The position numbers were made by a program, and so were the translations under genes. Positions 53,695-62,577 of a stretch of DNA of 64,000 bases are shown piece after piece (the first letter of the stretch is position 1; each line of letters starts with the position of its first letter). The stretch comes from Lachnospiraceae bacterium MD308 (lineage in GTDB: Bacteria; Bacillota; Clostridia; Lachnospirales; Lachnospiraceae): the NCBI GenBank assembly GCA_010206225.2, contig VIQU02000001.1, positions 124,001 to 188,000 of the forward strand, read 5' to 3'. The notes under the pieces were generated by a model that saw nothing but the letters and a program-made list of their open reading frames with translations, ran no database searches and was not told the origin of the DNA.

Positions 53695-53724
53695 ATTATA
53701 GCATTATTTCATAGCTTATGGCAA
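53695..53724 (-). promoter_or_regulatory. Sigma-A promoter (extended -10) of the DUF5717-purF run
   Basis: On the minus strand, TGCTATAAT provides an extended -10 (core 53695-53700), with -35 TTGCCA (53719-53724) 18 bases away. It overlaps the divergent regulatory region of the aminotransferase gene. Confidence 0.7.
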
Positions 53725-53741
53725 TGCCGAAACACAAAATC

Positions 53742-53773
53742 TTGAAAATATATGTCGAACTATGTATTTTCAA
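53742..53773 (+). promoter_or_regulatory. Inverted repeat overlapping the aminotransferase promoter
   Basis: TTGAAAATA (53742-53750) and TATTTTCAA (53765-53773) are perfect nine-base inverted arms 14 bases apart. The first arm contains a -35 (TTGAAA) and the second a -10-like TATTTT, 17 bases apart. A repressor binding the two arms would block the promoter directly. Confidence 0.55.
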
Positions 53774-53802
53774 CTACTACAGTATATAGAAGGAGCAATA
53801 AA

Positions 53803-54891
53803 ATGTCAAAAAAAATTGAATTTCACGGGAGCGATCTCGAAAAAATAGCGGAATATTACCAGATTCAAAAAGAAGAAATCACTCAGTTTGGCGCGAATGT
53901 AAATCCCCTCGGACTGTCGGAGCATATAAAACAAGAACTCGCCGCCCATTTAGATATCATCAGCCGTTATCCCGACCGCAATTATACCAGTCTCAAGAAT
54001 GCAATCAGCCGTTACTGCGGATGCCGCCCTGAAAATGTTGTCGTAGGCAACGGCTCCACAGAATTGATTTCTTTGCTGATCAGCCAGCGCTCCGCAAAGA
54101 AAGCGCTTGTCTTAGGCCCAACCTACTCAGAATATGAAAGAGAACTTTCTCTAACAGGCGGACAACTTTCTTATTATAATTTGAAGGAATCGGACAATTT
54201 TATACTGGATTCAAAAGATTTTATAAATTCCATTGCTGAAGGTACCGATCTGGTCATCATCTGCAACCCCAACAATCCGACTTCATCTGCCATCAACCAG
54301 AGCGATATGCAAAAAATCGTGGATTACTGTCATGCGAAAGATATTTTCGTCATGATAGACGAAACATATGTTGAATTTGTGCCGGACATGGCAACTATTA
54401 CTGCCGTACCTTTAACCGAACACTATGACAATCTCATGGTGATCCGCGGCGTATCCAAATTCTTCGCTGCTCCCGGACTGCGTTTTGGATATGCGGCCAC
54501 AAGCAACCGCAGATTTCTCTCCATGCTTCTGACCCACCAGAATCCGTGGAGTTTAAACAGCATCGGAGCTTTCGCCGGAGAACTTATGCTCCAGGACACA
54601 GAATATATTGAAAAAACCCGAAGACTGATTGCGGAACAACGGCAAAAAATGTATCAGGAACTCGCAAAACTTGACACTTTTCAGGTATATCCGGCATATG
54701 CCAATTTTATTCTCCTTCGCATCCTAAAAAAAGGGATAACTTCTTTCCAAGTGTTCGAGGCAGCTATCCGTGAGAAAATGATGATACGGGACTGCTCCTC
54801 CTTCCAGAGCCTTAACGGTGAATTCGTGCGGTTCTGTATTATGCTGCCGAAAGACAATCAAAGGCTTTTGTCGGTGCTTCAGAATATCTGA
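53803..54891 (+). CDS. PLP-dependent aminotransferase (HisC/CobD-like)
   Basis: 362 residues from ATG 53803 with AAGGAG upstream; an ATG at 53752 overlaps the promoter. Fold type I motifs: VVGNGSTELISLL, ICNPNNPTSSA, MIDETYVEF, and the PLP-lysine motif VIRGVSKFFAAPGLRFGY. It is a histidinol-phosphate/threonine-phosphate-type enzyme, the precise substrate unclear; there is no his or cob gene nearby. It is monocistronic and ends in a terminator. Confidence 0.87.
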   Translation: MSKKIEFHGSDLEKIAEYYQIQKEEITQFGANVNPLGLSEHIKQELAAHLDIISRYPDRNYTSLKNAISRYCGCRPENVVVGNGSTELISLLISQRSAKKALVLGPTYSEYERELSLTGGQLSYYNLKESDNFILDSKDFINSIAEGTDLVIICNPNNPTSSAINQSDMQKIVDYCHAKDIFVMIDETYVEFVPDMATITAVPLTEHYDNLMVIRGVSKFFAAPGLRFGYAATSNRRFLSMLLTHQNPWSLNSIGAFAGELMLQDTEYIEKTRRLIAEQRQKMYQELAKLDTFQVYPAYANFILLRILKKGITSFQVFEAAIREKMMIRDCSSFQSLNGEFVRFCIMLPKDNQRLLSVLQNI

Positions 54892-54958
54892 CAAAGGGTA
54901 TTAATAGGGACTGCCATGAGATTGTACGTAAGCAGCGCACGTTTCTATGAGCACAGCA

Positions 54959-54994
54959 GAACCAGTCTTTACTTCACAGTAGAAGACTGGTTTT
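54959..54994. terminator. Terminator between the aminotransferase and the convergent cupin gene
   Basis: AACCAGTCTT and AGAAGACTGGTT form a 10-pair hairpin with a flexible loop, followed by TTGCG on the plus strand. It serves both convergent genes. Confidence 0.7.
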
Positions 54995-55011
54995 GCGAGA
55001 CTTCAATCCAT

Positions 55012-55362
55012 TTATTTTTTCAGAATCAATGCCATAAAAGTAATGTCCTCATCGCCATTATTCTTAATTCCGTGACCGTCGCCTTCTTTACAGAAAAAAG
55101 AATCTCCCGGCTCTGCCGGCATCTCGGTACCGTTATCATTATAAACTCCGGTTCCGCTCAGAATATAATAACCTTCCTCATCTCCCTGATGTACGTGATA
55201 TCCAATCTCACATCCGACCGGCACTGTAACCTTTGCATACATTTTACAGTGCTCGCCGCGAGCCTCATCAGATATCAGCATTTCCTTTGTAATATAGCCT
55301 TCGCCTCCGTATGCGTGTTCCGCTTTTATAATCTCTCTTTCTCCAGTTTTTGTCATAGCCAA
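55012..55362 (-). CDS. Single-domain cupin protein
   Basis: 116 residues. The cupin metal motif is GYHVHQGDEEGYYILSGTG near residue 53, with the second histidine in FFCKEGDGHGIKNNG. Cupins of this size bind metals and small ligands; no substrate can be assigned. It lies after the ABC-transporter genes on the same strand, 57 bases from the ATPase gene, and is convergent with the aminotransferase. Confidence 0.88.
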   Translation of the reverse strand: MAMTKTGEREIIKAEHAYGGEGYITKEMLISDEARGEHCKMYAKVTVPVGCEIGYHVHQGDEEGYYILSGTGVYNDNGTEMPAEPGDSFFCKEGDGHGIKNNGDEDITFMALILKK

Positions 55363-55419
55363 CGCCTCCTTAATTAATATACCTTGATTATAACTTAGGC
55401 TTTCAAGACAGGCAATACT

Positions 55420-56154
55420 TTATTCCCTGTTCCGGTTCAAAAACTGCCTTGTTCTCTCTTCCTTCGGATTCCCGAACAGTTCCTCAGGCGGTGCCTGTTC
55501 TACAATATGTCCGCCTTCCATAAAGATCACTTCATCAGCAACATTTCTTGCAAATTTCATTTCATGCGTCACAATCAGCATAGTTGTATGCTGTCTTGCC
55601 AGTTCTTTAATTACATCCAACACTTCCGATACCAGTTCCGGATCAAGAGCCGACGTCGGCTCATCAAACAATATAATATCAGGATTTACGGCCAGTGCTC
55701 TTGCAATGCCAACCCTCTGTTTTTCCCCTCCGGACAATGTTTCCGGATACGCATCTTTCTTCTCCAGCATACCAACCTTTTCCAGATACTCTAACCCGAC
55801 TTTCTCAGCTTCGCTCTTTTGCAGCTTTTTTACTAATATAAGGGGTGTCGTAACATTGCCGAAAGCCGTTTTATTGCGATATAGGTTCGAGTTCTGAAAT
55901 ACCATTGAAGTATTGGTCCGAAGCGCCTGTATATCAGATTTACTTAAATTTTCGTAATCAAAAATCTGATTCTCCAGCTGTATTGTTCCCTTTTCCGGTC
56001 GTTCTAACGCATTGATACACCTCAATAAAGTTGACTTACCAGTACCAGAAGGACCAATAATAACAAACACCTTTCCTTTTTCAATTTTTAAATTAATATG
56101 ATCTAATACCTGCTGATCTCCGAATCTTTTTGATAAATTTTTTATTTCCAGCAT
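55420..56154 (-). CDS. Polar amino acid ABC transporter, ATP-binding protein
   Basis: 244 residues. Walker A is [11 protein letters not shown], signature [15 protein letters not shown], Walker [15 protein letters not shown] and switch [10 protein letters not shown]; the pattern belongs to the GlnQ/HisP polar amino-acid branch. It energises uptake with the permease and binding protein upstream. It is the last gene of the three. Confidence 0.95.
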   Translation of the reverse strand: MLEIKNLSKRFGDQQVLDHINLKIEKGKVFVIIGPSGTGKSTLLRCINALERPEKGTIQLENQIFDYENLSKSDIQALRTNTSMVFQNSNLYRNKTAFGNVTTPLILVKKLQKSEAEKVGLEYLEKVGMLEKKDAYPETLSGGEKQRVGIARALAVNPDIILFDEPTSALDPELVSEVLDVIKELARQHTTMLIVTHEMKFARNVADEVIFMEGGHIVEQAPPEELFGNPKEERTRQFLNRNRE

Positions 56155-56202
56155 ATACTCCTCCTAAATATATAAGGGGATGTCATAAACATCCCCATTT
56201 AA

Positions 56203-56886
56203 TCACTTCCGATAGGCAGAACCAACCTTTTGCTCAACCTTCTTTTGCACCCTGCCTAATACAAGTGCCAGTACCCAATAAAAGGCTGCTGCCAGAATAT
56301 AGGTTTCAAATGTTTTATAATATGTAGCTGCCGTTAATTGAGCTTCTCCCATAATATCCTGAATACCTATGGTCATACCAAGGGAGGACATCTTAATTAT
56401 ATCCAGACATGAATTTACAATCGGAGGAATTGCTGCTACTGCCGCCTGCGGAAGTATAATCTTCGTCATCATCTGATAATGCGACAGGCCAAATGCCAGA
56501 CTGGATTCATACTGGCCTTTATCTATACTTTCAATTGCGCCTCTGATACTCTCAGATATGTAAGCCGCACTGTTGAGCGCCAGACATAACACAAGCGCAA
56601 AGGTCTTCGGGCATCGCTGCATAATCTCAAATACCATTGGCAATCCATAATAAAACAGGAACAACTGAATCAGCAAAGGTGTTCCCCTGAAATAGGAAAC
56701 ATAAATCCTCGCCAATTGGCTGAGTACTTTAACATGAAAATACTGGACAACCGCCAGTATTGCACCGAGCACAACGCTAAGCACAAATGCAAATGCTGAT
56801 ATATATACTGTAATTCCCAGTCCCTCTAACAAAAGCGGCGTTAGAATCTTCGCATACGGGATAAATGTCTCCGTCAAATAACTCAT
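56203..56886 (-). CDS. Polar amino acid ABC transporter, permease
   Basis: 227 residues, five membrane segments. LEGLGITVYISAFAFVLSVVLG starts the first, FRGTPLLIQLFLFYYG is the typical second, and the EAA loop ISESIRGAIESIDKGQYESS contacts the ATPase. It would form a dimeric channel. Start two bases after the binding-protein gene ends. Confidence 0.95.
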   Translation of the reverse strand: MSYLTETFIPYAKILTPLLLEGLGITVYISAFAFVLSVVLGAILAVVQYFHVKVLSQLARIYVSYFRGTPLLIQLFLFYYGLPMVFEIMQRCPKTFALVLCLALNSAAYISESIRGAIESIDKGQYESSLAFGLSHYQMMTKIILPQAAVAAIPPIVNSCLDIIKMSSLGMTIGIQDIMGEAQLTAATYYKTFETYILAAAFYWVLALVLGRVQKKVEQKVGSAYRK

Positions 56887-56888
56887 AT

Positions 56889-57776
56889 TTATTCCTTTTC
56901 TACCGTAATATCTTCACCAATCCATTTTTCAGAGATTTCTTTTAAAGTTCCGTCCTCCTTGATAACTTTAAGGAACTCATTCATCGCTCCCTGAAGTTCT
57001 GTATTTTTCTTATCAAATACAATCGCTGCGGGTGCATATTCAAATGGCTCTAAAATTTTAATCTTAAGATTACTGTTCGCCTTCTTAGCCATGTATGTCT
57101 GAATATCCTGTGCCAACACCGCATCAATACGGCCATATGCAATATCATCAAACATTGCCTCAAGCGTTGCTGACGTATACACTTCAAATTTAATATCCCC
57201 ATCCGGATACATAGCCTCCACTGTCTGCTGCATGGAATTTCCCGAACCTACGCCGATCGTCTTTCCTGACAGCTCTTCTACGCTCTTAATCTCTTCGTTG
57301 TCTTCCGCAACTACAATCGTAGAGCCGTAATAATTAGTCGCATCTGAAAAGCAATAGCTCTCTTCTCTCTCAGCATTCGGTGTCATCTGCGCTGACACGG
57401 CATCTGCTTTCCCTGAAGAGATCAAACCAAGAAGTCCGCTGAAATCCGCATATTCCCATTTAACCTCTATGCCTGTTCTCTCAGAAAACTCGTTCCAAAT
57501 GTCAACATCAAAACCCTTTAATTCTCCGTCTTCTTCAAATTCAAACGGTTCATATCCCGGAGATGTAGCTACTGTAACAGACTCAACATTAAGTCCTAAA
57601 TCTAACTTATCTCCTGATTCTTCTGCCCCCTGTGTATCCTCTGTTTTCTGCGTTTCTTCAGTCTTTTCTGTCTCCGCTGATTCATCCGACCCCCCATCGT
57701 TTTTGCTGCCGCATCCTGCAAACAGTGAAACACACATCATTGTACACATAAGTATACTGACAATTTTTTTCTTCAT
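56889..57776 (-). CDS. Polar amino acid-binding lipoprotein
   Basis: 295 residues. The lipobox SLFAGCGSK near residue 22 is followed by an acidic linker (ESAETEKTEETQKTEDTQ). The family 3 solute-binding fold follows: TVATSPGYEPFEFEEDGELK, GFDVDIWNEF, SGKADAVSAQMT and GYGRIDAVLAQ. AGGAGG precedes the ATG by six bases. The substrate is a polar amino acid, possibly cystine or glutamine. Confidence 0.93.
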   Translation of the reverse strand: MKKKIVSILMCTMMCVSLFAGCGSKNDGGSDESAETEKTEETQKTEDTQGAEESGDKLDLGLNVESVTVATSPGYEPFEFEEDGELKGFDVDIWNEFSERTGIEVKWEYADFSGLLGLISSGKADAVSAQMTPNAEREESYCFSDATNYYGSTIVVAEDNEEIKSVEELSGKTIGVGSGNSMQQTVEAMYPDGDIKFEVYTSATLEAMFDDIAYGRIDAVLAQDIQTYMAKKANSNLKIKILEPFEYAPAAIVFDKKNTELQGAMNEFLKVIKEDGTLKEISEKWIGEDITVEKE

Positions 57777-57902
57777 TTTGTACCTCCTAAAACCTTATTC
57801 CCCAGAATTTACATGGTAAGATTATCATTAATATGTCCTTATGGCAAATCGATATTTATAATATATACATATATTTATAGATAGATTGTATATGATTATC
57901 CT

Positions 57903-58340
57903 TTAGCTTGCATTATCCTTCTCCGCTTCCAAATCTCCGAGTGGAACTTCACCTGTCCAGCAATAAAGCTCCCACATATGCCCCGATACATCGATAAAAT
58001 AGACACAATATGCATTCCATTCGTAGCTCTTCGGCTTCGATATAAATTCTACTCCATCCGCCTTTAACATCTCGTAAATCTGGTCTAACATCTCAGGGCT
58101 TTCACAGCGAATCGCCTGCTGATCACAATATTTTACTCTATCCATAACATTTTTTCCCAGATGTTTTTCCAAATGCTTACGCTGCCACAGAAAAAATTCT
58201 GTCTCATCCCCAAATGGAAATCCTGCGAATGTCTCATCAATCCTTGCAGGCTCACACCCAAAAACTCTCGTAAACTCTTCTGCCGCTTTGTATACATCAT
58301 CTACCAGATAACCATGCGCTCTATGTGCCCCCATCTTCAT
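57903..58340 (-). CDS. VOC superfamily (glyoxalase-like) protein
   Basis: 145 residues from ATG 58340, which overlaps the stop of the upstream gene (TAATG) and has GGGAG upstream. Predicted beta-alpha-beta-beta-beta pattern of one VOC module: GYLVDDVYKAAEEFTRVFG and KSYEWNAYCVYFIDVSGH with metal-type His and Glu (GHMWELYCW). Substrate unknown. The adjacent gene is a second, very different VOC protein. Confidence 0.8.
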   Translation of the reverse strand: MKMGAHRAHGYLVDDVYKAAEEFTRVFGCEPARIDETFAGFPFGDETEFFLWQRKHLEKHLGKNVMDRVKYCDQQAIRCESPEMLDQIYEMLKADGVEFISKPKSYEWNAYCVYFIDVSGHMWELYCWTGEVPLGDLEAEKDNAS

Positions 58341-58702
58341 TAAATCACATCTCCCTTCACCCGTAATTCCCAAATCATTCCTCTCTGATCCTTAAAAAAA
58401 TGCCCAATATCTCCGATTTGAAGTAATCCTTTCTTTAACAGTTCTTTCTCTTCAAGCCTCAATTCCTCTTTAGAATCATAGAGCCATGTACAAAAGGAAT
58501 TTGTCGGAAGCTCTTCCTCCTTCATACCCAGATCCTCCATCAGATACCGTTTTTCCACCAGACCAAATCTTAGTGGAGAATCCGTGTCCATCATCAGAAA
58601 AGACATACTTTTTTGTTCTGCCCCCCAGCCAAAGTATTTTTTATAATACTCTTCCGATTCTGTGATGCTGTCAACAACCAAAGTATATGTATACTTTCTC
58701 AT
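58340..58702 (-). CDS. VOC superfamily (glyoxalase-like) protein
   Basis: 120 residues, one VOC module: TYTLVVDSITESEEYYKKYFG at the N-terminus and FFKDQRGMIWELRVKGD at the end. Translational coupling to the next VOC gene suggests a heteromeric or paired function. No substrate can be assigned. Confidence 0.8.
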   Translation of the reverse strand: MRKYTYTLVVDSITESEEYYKKYFGWGAEQKSMSFLMMDTDSPLRFGLVEKRYLMEDLGMKEEELPTNSFCTWLYDSKEELRLEEKELLKKGLLQIGDIGHFFKDQRGMIWELRVKGDVI

Positions 58703-58811
58703 AAGATTTTCTCCTTTATATTGCTAAGTTTACAGTCATTATCTCATTATCTTCCATCTGTTGCAAATTGATAAATTAAATAAAACATATCTATTTATAT
58801 AATTAATCAAT

Positions 58812-58840
58812 TTGAAATTCATATTTTTATTCTCTATAAT
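58812..58840 (+). promoter_or_regulatory. Sigma-A promoter of the glutaredoxin-like gene
   Basis: -35 TTGAAA (58812-58817) and -10 TATAAT (58835-58840) are 17 bases apart, about 30 bases upstream of the ribosome site AAAGGAGG. The rest of the 58703-58876 gap is AT-rich without further features. Confidence 0.8.
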
Positions 58841-58876
58841 AAAATTCAAAATATTTATCGCAAAGGAGGAAGCGTA

Positions 58877-59137
58877 ATGAAGATTCTTGGAACGAATCTG
58901 TGCAGCGAATGCCAGAACGCAAAGATAGAACTGCAACTGGCTGGCATTAAATATGAATATACAAACTTCACAGACTCCATAGAAGCTCTAAAAGAATTTA
59001 TCAGATTCCGGGATACCCACAAAGAATTTGACACAGCAAAAATAAATGGAAAAATCGGAGTCCCATGCTTTGTATTCGAAGACGGCGAAATCGTTTTCAA
59101 TGTTGAAGATGCCATTCAGAAACTGAAACACTCATAA
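58877..59137 (+). CDS. Glutaredoxin-like protein
   Basis: 86 residues, thioredoxin-fold. The redox motif is NLCSECQNAK (CxxC with Ser-Glu), and the cis-Pro loop is IGVPCFVFEDG. It may act as a disulfide reductase for proteins or mixed disulfides; not tightly similar to NrdH. It is monocistronic, with its own promoter and terminator. Confidence 0.87.
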   Translation: MKILGTNLCSECQNAKIELQLAGIKYEYTNFTDSIEALKEFIRFRDTHKEFDTAKINGKIGVPCFVFEDGEIVFNVEDAIQKLKHS

Positions 59138-59143
59138 TATTAT

Positions 59144-59192
59144 AAAAAGGGACTGACACTCGGATTTCTCCATAAAATCAGTCCCCCTTTTT
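59144..59192. terminator. Bidirectional terminator between glutaredoxin-like and carB genes
   Basis: AAAAAGGGACTGA and TCAGTCCCCCTTTTT form a strong hairpin with a large loop. It terminates the plus-strand gene and possibly carB in the other direction. Nothing else is recognised between here and carB (59193-59379). Confidence 0.8.
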
Positions 59193-59379
59193 ACTCTTAT
59201 TATTGATTGTATTTTTCAGACCTATTCTTCATATCTTTAAGGATTATTTTAAGTTTCTCTCGCGAACAGGCAAGATTTAATCAAATATACTACTTTCCAG
59301 CAGCACCGAGTTTACTTCCGTCAGACCTAAAACATTGAATCACCTCAATTTATCAGCACACCATTCTGCCCTTATCCCT

Positions 59380-62300
59380 CTAAATCTTCGCAATATCAAC
59401 TAATGTCAACTTCCGGATATTCGTATTCTCCAAACTTGTGATCAGCGCCTCAGCCGTATCAATAGCTGTCAGCACATTCACTCCTGTCTCAATGGCGCTC
59501 CTTCGGATAACGAATCCATCTTTAGAACGCTCTGCGCCCTGAGGCGGTGTGTCAATGACAAGATCTATCTTATGTCCAAGAATCAGATCCATAAGGTTCG
59601 GGGACTCCTGCTCGATCTTGTTAACTGCATTCGCCTTCACTCCTGCGGCTTTCATAGCATCCGCCGTCCCCCTTGTAGCAAAGATGCGATAGCCAATCTT
59701 TTCAAATCTGCGCCCGATCTCTACTGCCTTTGCCTTATCCTCCTCTCGGACAGTTATGATCATGTTTTTATGCCTTGGAAGCTTAATTCCCGCTCCTAAA
59801 AATGCCTTATAGAGCGCCTCGTCAAAAGTCTTCGCAATTCCAAGGCATTCACCTGTAGATTTCATCTCCGGTCCAAGGCTGATATCCGCGCCGCATATTT
59901 TTTCAAAAGAAAACACCGGCATCTTAACCGCAAAATAATCTGCCTCCGGCTGCAGTCCCGGAGTATACCCTAACTCCTTGATCTTCCCGCCGATGATCAC
60001 CTTCGTCGCAAGCGCTACGATCGGTATGCCTGTCACTTTGCTGATATAGGGAACCGTACGGCTGGAGCGCGGATTTACCTCGATAACATACACATTCTCC
60101 CCACACACGATAAACTGAATATTGATGAGTCCGATCACATGAAGCGACTGTGCCAGCTTTTTCGTATAATCCTCAATCGTATGCTTCGTCTTTTCCGAAA
60201 TGCTCTGTGCCGGATACACAGAGATACTGTCGCCGGAATGGATGCCCGCCCGCTCAATATGCTCCATAATACCCGGAATCAAGATATCCTCCCCATCGCA
60301 TACAGCGTCAACCTCAATTTCTTTCCCCTGCAGATACTTATCCACAAGGATTGGGTGATCCTGCGTGATCCGGTTGATGATCCCGATAAATTCATCGACA
60401 TCATGGTCGTTGATCGCAATCTGCATTCCCTGACCGCCAAGCACATAAGAAGGACGCACAAGCACCGGATATCCAAGCTCATTTGCAATCTTCTTCGCCT
60501 CTTCTGCCGTAAACACAGTACCGCCCGTTGGTCTTGGAATTTTGCATTTCTCCAGAATCTCATCAAACAATTCCCGATCTTCTGCGGCATCTACATTTTC
60601 TGCGGAGGTTCCAAGAATCGGAACGCCCATCTTCATAAGGGACTCTGTAAGTTTAATAGCTGTCTGCCCACCGAACTGCACAACCGCCCCCTCCGGCTTT
60701 TCCAGATCCACGATACTTCTTACATCCTCCGGCGTCAGCGGCTCAAAATACAGCTTATCTGCAATATCAAAATCCGTGCTGACTGTCTCCGGATTGTTAT
60801 TTACAATGATCGTCTCGTACCCTTCCTTTGAAAATGCCCATGTACAATGTACGCTGCAAAAGTCAAACTCTATTCCCTGTCCGATGCGGATTGGACCGGA
60901 GCCAAGTACGAGCACCTTTTTCTTGCCGTTTGTCTTTTCCACCTCATTCTCACTGCCATACACCGAATAGTAGTATGGAGTCTCCGCTGCAAATTCCGCC
61001 GCACAGGTATCCACCATCTTATATGCTGCCGTAATACCGTTCTCATAACGCATCCTGCAAATCTCAGATTCTTCTTTTCCGGCAAGATCAGCAATTACTT
61101 TATCCGGGAATTCCAGTCTTTTAGCCTCCTTCAAAAGTCCGGCGGTCAGCGGTTCACTCTTAAGCCGCATTTCCATCTCTACAAGAACCGCGATTTTGTC
61201 AATAAACCATTTGTCAATCCCGGAAATGTCATAAATCTCATCATAGCTGACGCCCTGACGAAGCGCCTCCGCGATCTTCCATATCCGTCTGTCGTCCACA
61301 ACCGCCAGTTCTTCTAACAAATCCTCTCCTGACAAATAAGAATAATCATAAGACATGAGGCTGTCCACATGCTGCTCCAACGATCGGATGGCCTTCATAA
61401 GCGCACCCTCAAAATTGTCACAGATACTCATAACCTCTCCGGTCGCCTTCATCTGCGTCGTCAGGGTACGCTTCGCACTAATAAATTTGTCAAACGGAAG
61501 TCTGGGAATCTTTACAACACAATAATCCAGCATTGGCTCAAAGCTGGCGTACGTCTTTTTTGTCACCGCATTCTGAATCTCATCCAGCGTATAGCCAAGG
61601 GCAATCTTCGCCGCCACCTTTGCGATCGGATATCCGGTCGCTTTCGAGGCCAGCGCGGAAGAACGGCTGACACGGGGATTCACCTCGATCACGCAGTATT
61701 CAAAAGTCTTCGGATGCAGGGCATACTGCACATTGCATCCTCCGGTGATATTGAGCTCGCTGATAATATTAAGAGCGGAGGTCCGAAGCATCTGGTATTC
61801 CTTATCTCCGAGCGTCTGTGACGGCGCCACTACGATACTGTCTCCCGTGTGAACGCCTACCGGATCAATATTTTCCATATTACATACGGTGATACAATTG
61901 CCGGCGCTATCCCGCATCACCTCATACTCAATTTCTTTCCATCCCGCAATGCAGCGTTCTACAAGCACCTGCCCCACGCGGGAAAGTCTAAGACCGTTCT
62001 CCAGAATCTCTGTAAGCTGTCCCCGGTTATTCGCGATACCGCCGCCGCTTCCGCCAAGCGTATAGGCAGGGCGCAGAACGACCGGATAGCCGATCTTTTC
62101 CGCAAACTTTATACCTTCCTCTACGCTCTCTACCACAAGAGAGGCCGCACAGGGTTCCCCTATCTTCTCCATCGTCGTCTTAAACTCCAGACGATCCTCC
62201 GCCTTCTTAATGGTCTCAGACGTCGTTCCGATAAGGCGCACATTATTCCTTCGCAAAAACCCGTTCTCCTCAAGCTCCATGGCCAGATTCAGCGCCGCCT

Positions 62301-62577
62301 GTCCGCCAAGCGTAGGAAGCACACTGTCAGGCTTCTCCTTTAAAATTAACTGCTCCACCACCTCCACGGTCAAAGGCTCGATATAAACCCTGTCTGCAAT
62401 GTCTTTATCTGTCATGATCGTCGCCGGGTTGGAGTTTAAAAGCACTACCTCAAGTCCTTCCTCCTTGAGAGAACGGCAGGCCTGAGTTCCCGCATAATCA
62501 AATTCCGCCGCCTGTCCGATCACAATGGGGCCGGAGCCAATCACTAATACTTTTTTTATCTTACTGTTTCTCGGCAT
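59380..62577 (-). CDS. carB: Carbamoyl-phosphate synthase large chain
   Basis: 1065 residues, the normal length. It has two homologous ATP-grasp halves (VLVIGSGPIVIGQAAEFDYAG at the start and VLVLGSGPIRIGQGIEFDFC near 555), each with GGSGGG/GGQGMQ nucleotide loops. The C-terminal MGS-like allosteric domain has ATRGTADAMKAAG. It makes carbamoyl phosphate for pyrimidine and arginine synthesis. The ATG follows the carA stop with a one-base overlap. Confidence 0.98.
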   Translation of the reverse strand: MPRNSKIKKVLVIGSGPIVIGQAAEFDYAGTQACRSLKEEGLEVVLLNSNPATIMTDKDIADRVYIEPLTVEVVEQLILKEKPDSVLPTLGGQAALNLAMELEENGFLRRNNVRLIGTTSETIKKAEDRLEFKTTMEKIGEPCAASLVVESVEEGIKFAEKIGYPVVLRPAYTLGGSGGGIANNRGQLTEILENGLRLSRVGQVLVERCIAGWKEIEYEVMRDSAGNCITVCNMENIDPVGVHTGDSIVVAPSQTLGDKEYQMLRTSALNIISELNITGGCNVQYALHPKTFEYCVIEVNPRVSRSSALASKATGYPIAKVAAKIALGYTLDEIQNAVTKKTYASFEPMLDYCVVKIPRLPFDKFISAKRTLTTQMKATGEVMSICDNFEGALMKAIRSLEQHVDSLMSYDYSYLSGEDLLEELAVVDDRRIWKIAEALRQGVSYDEIYDISGIDKWFIDKIAVLVEMEMRLKSEPLTAGLLKEAKRLEFPDKVIADLAGKEESEICRMRYENGITAAYKMVDTCAAEFAAETPYYYSVYGSENEVEKTNGKKKVLVLGSGPIRIGQGIEFDFCSVHCTWAFSKEGYETIIVNNNPETVSTDFDIADKLYFEPLTPEDVRSIVDLEKPEGAVVQFGGQTAIKLTESLMKMGVPILGTSAENVDAAEDRELFDEILEKCKIPRPTGGTVFTAEEAKKIANELGYPVLVRPSYVLGGQGMQIAINDHDVDEFIGIINRITQDHPILVDKYLQGKEIEVDAVCDGEDILIPGIMEHIERAGIHSGDSISVYPAQSISEKTKHTIEDYTKKLAQSLHVIGLINIQFIVCGENVYVIEVNPRSSRTVPYISKVTGIPIVALATKVIIGGKIKELGYTPGLQPEADYFAVKMPVFSFEKICGADISLGPEMKSTGECLGIAKTFDEALYKAFLGAGIKLPRHKNMIITVREEDKAKAVEIGRRFEKIGYRIFATRGTADAMKAAGVKANAVNKIEQESPNLMDLILGHKIDLVIDTPPQGAERSKDGFVIRRSAIETGVNVLTAIDTAEALITSLENTNIRKLTLVDIAKI

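Noticed and set aside
57777-57902. AT-rich palindromes upstream of the ABC binding protein
   Set aside because: The sequence is so AT-rich that short palindromes are expected by chance; no clear operator or consensus promoter could be singled out.
57903-58702. One VOC gene broken by a frameshift
   Set aside because: Each frame encodes a complete VOC module with its own start, and the second has a ribosome site; two proteins fit better.
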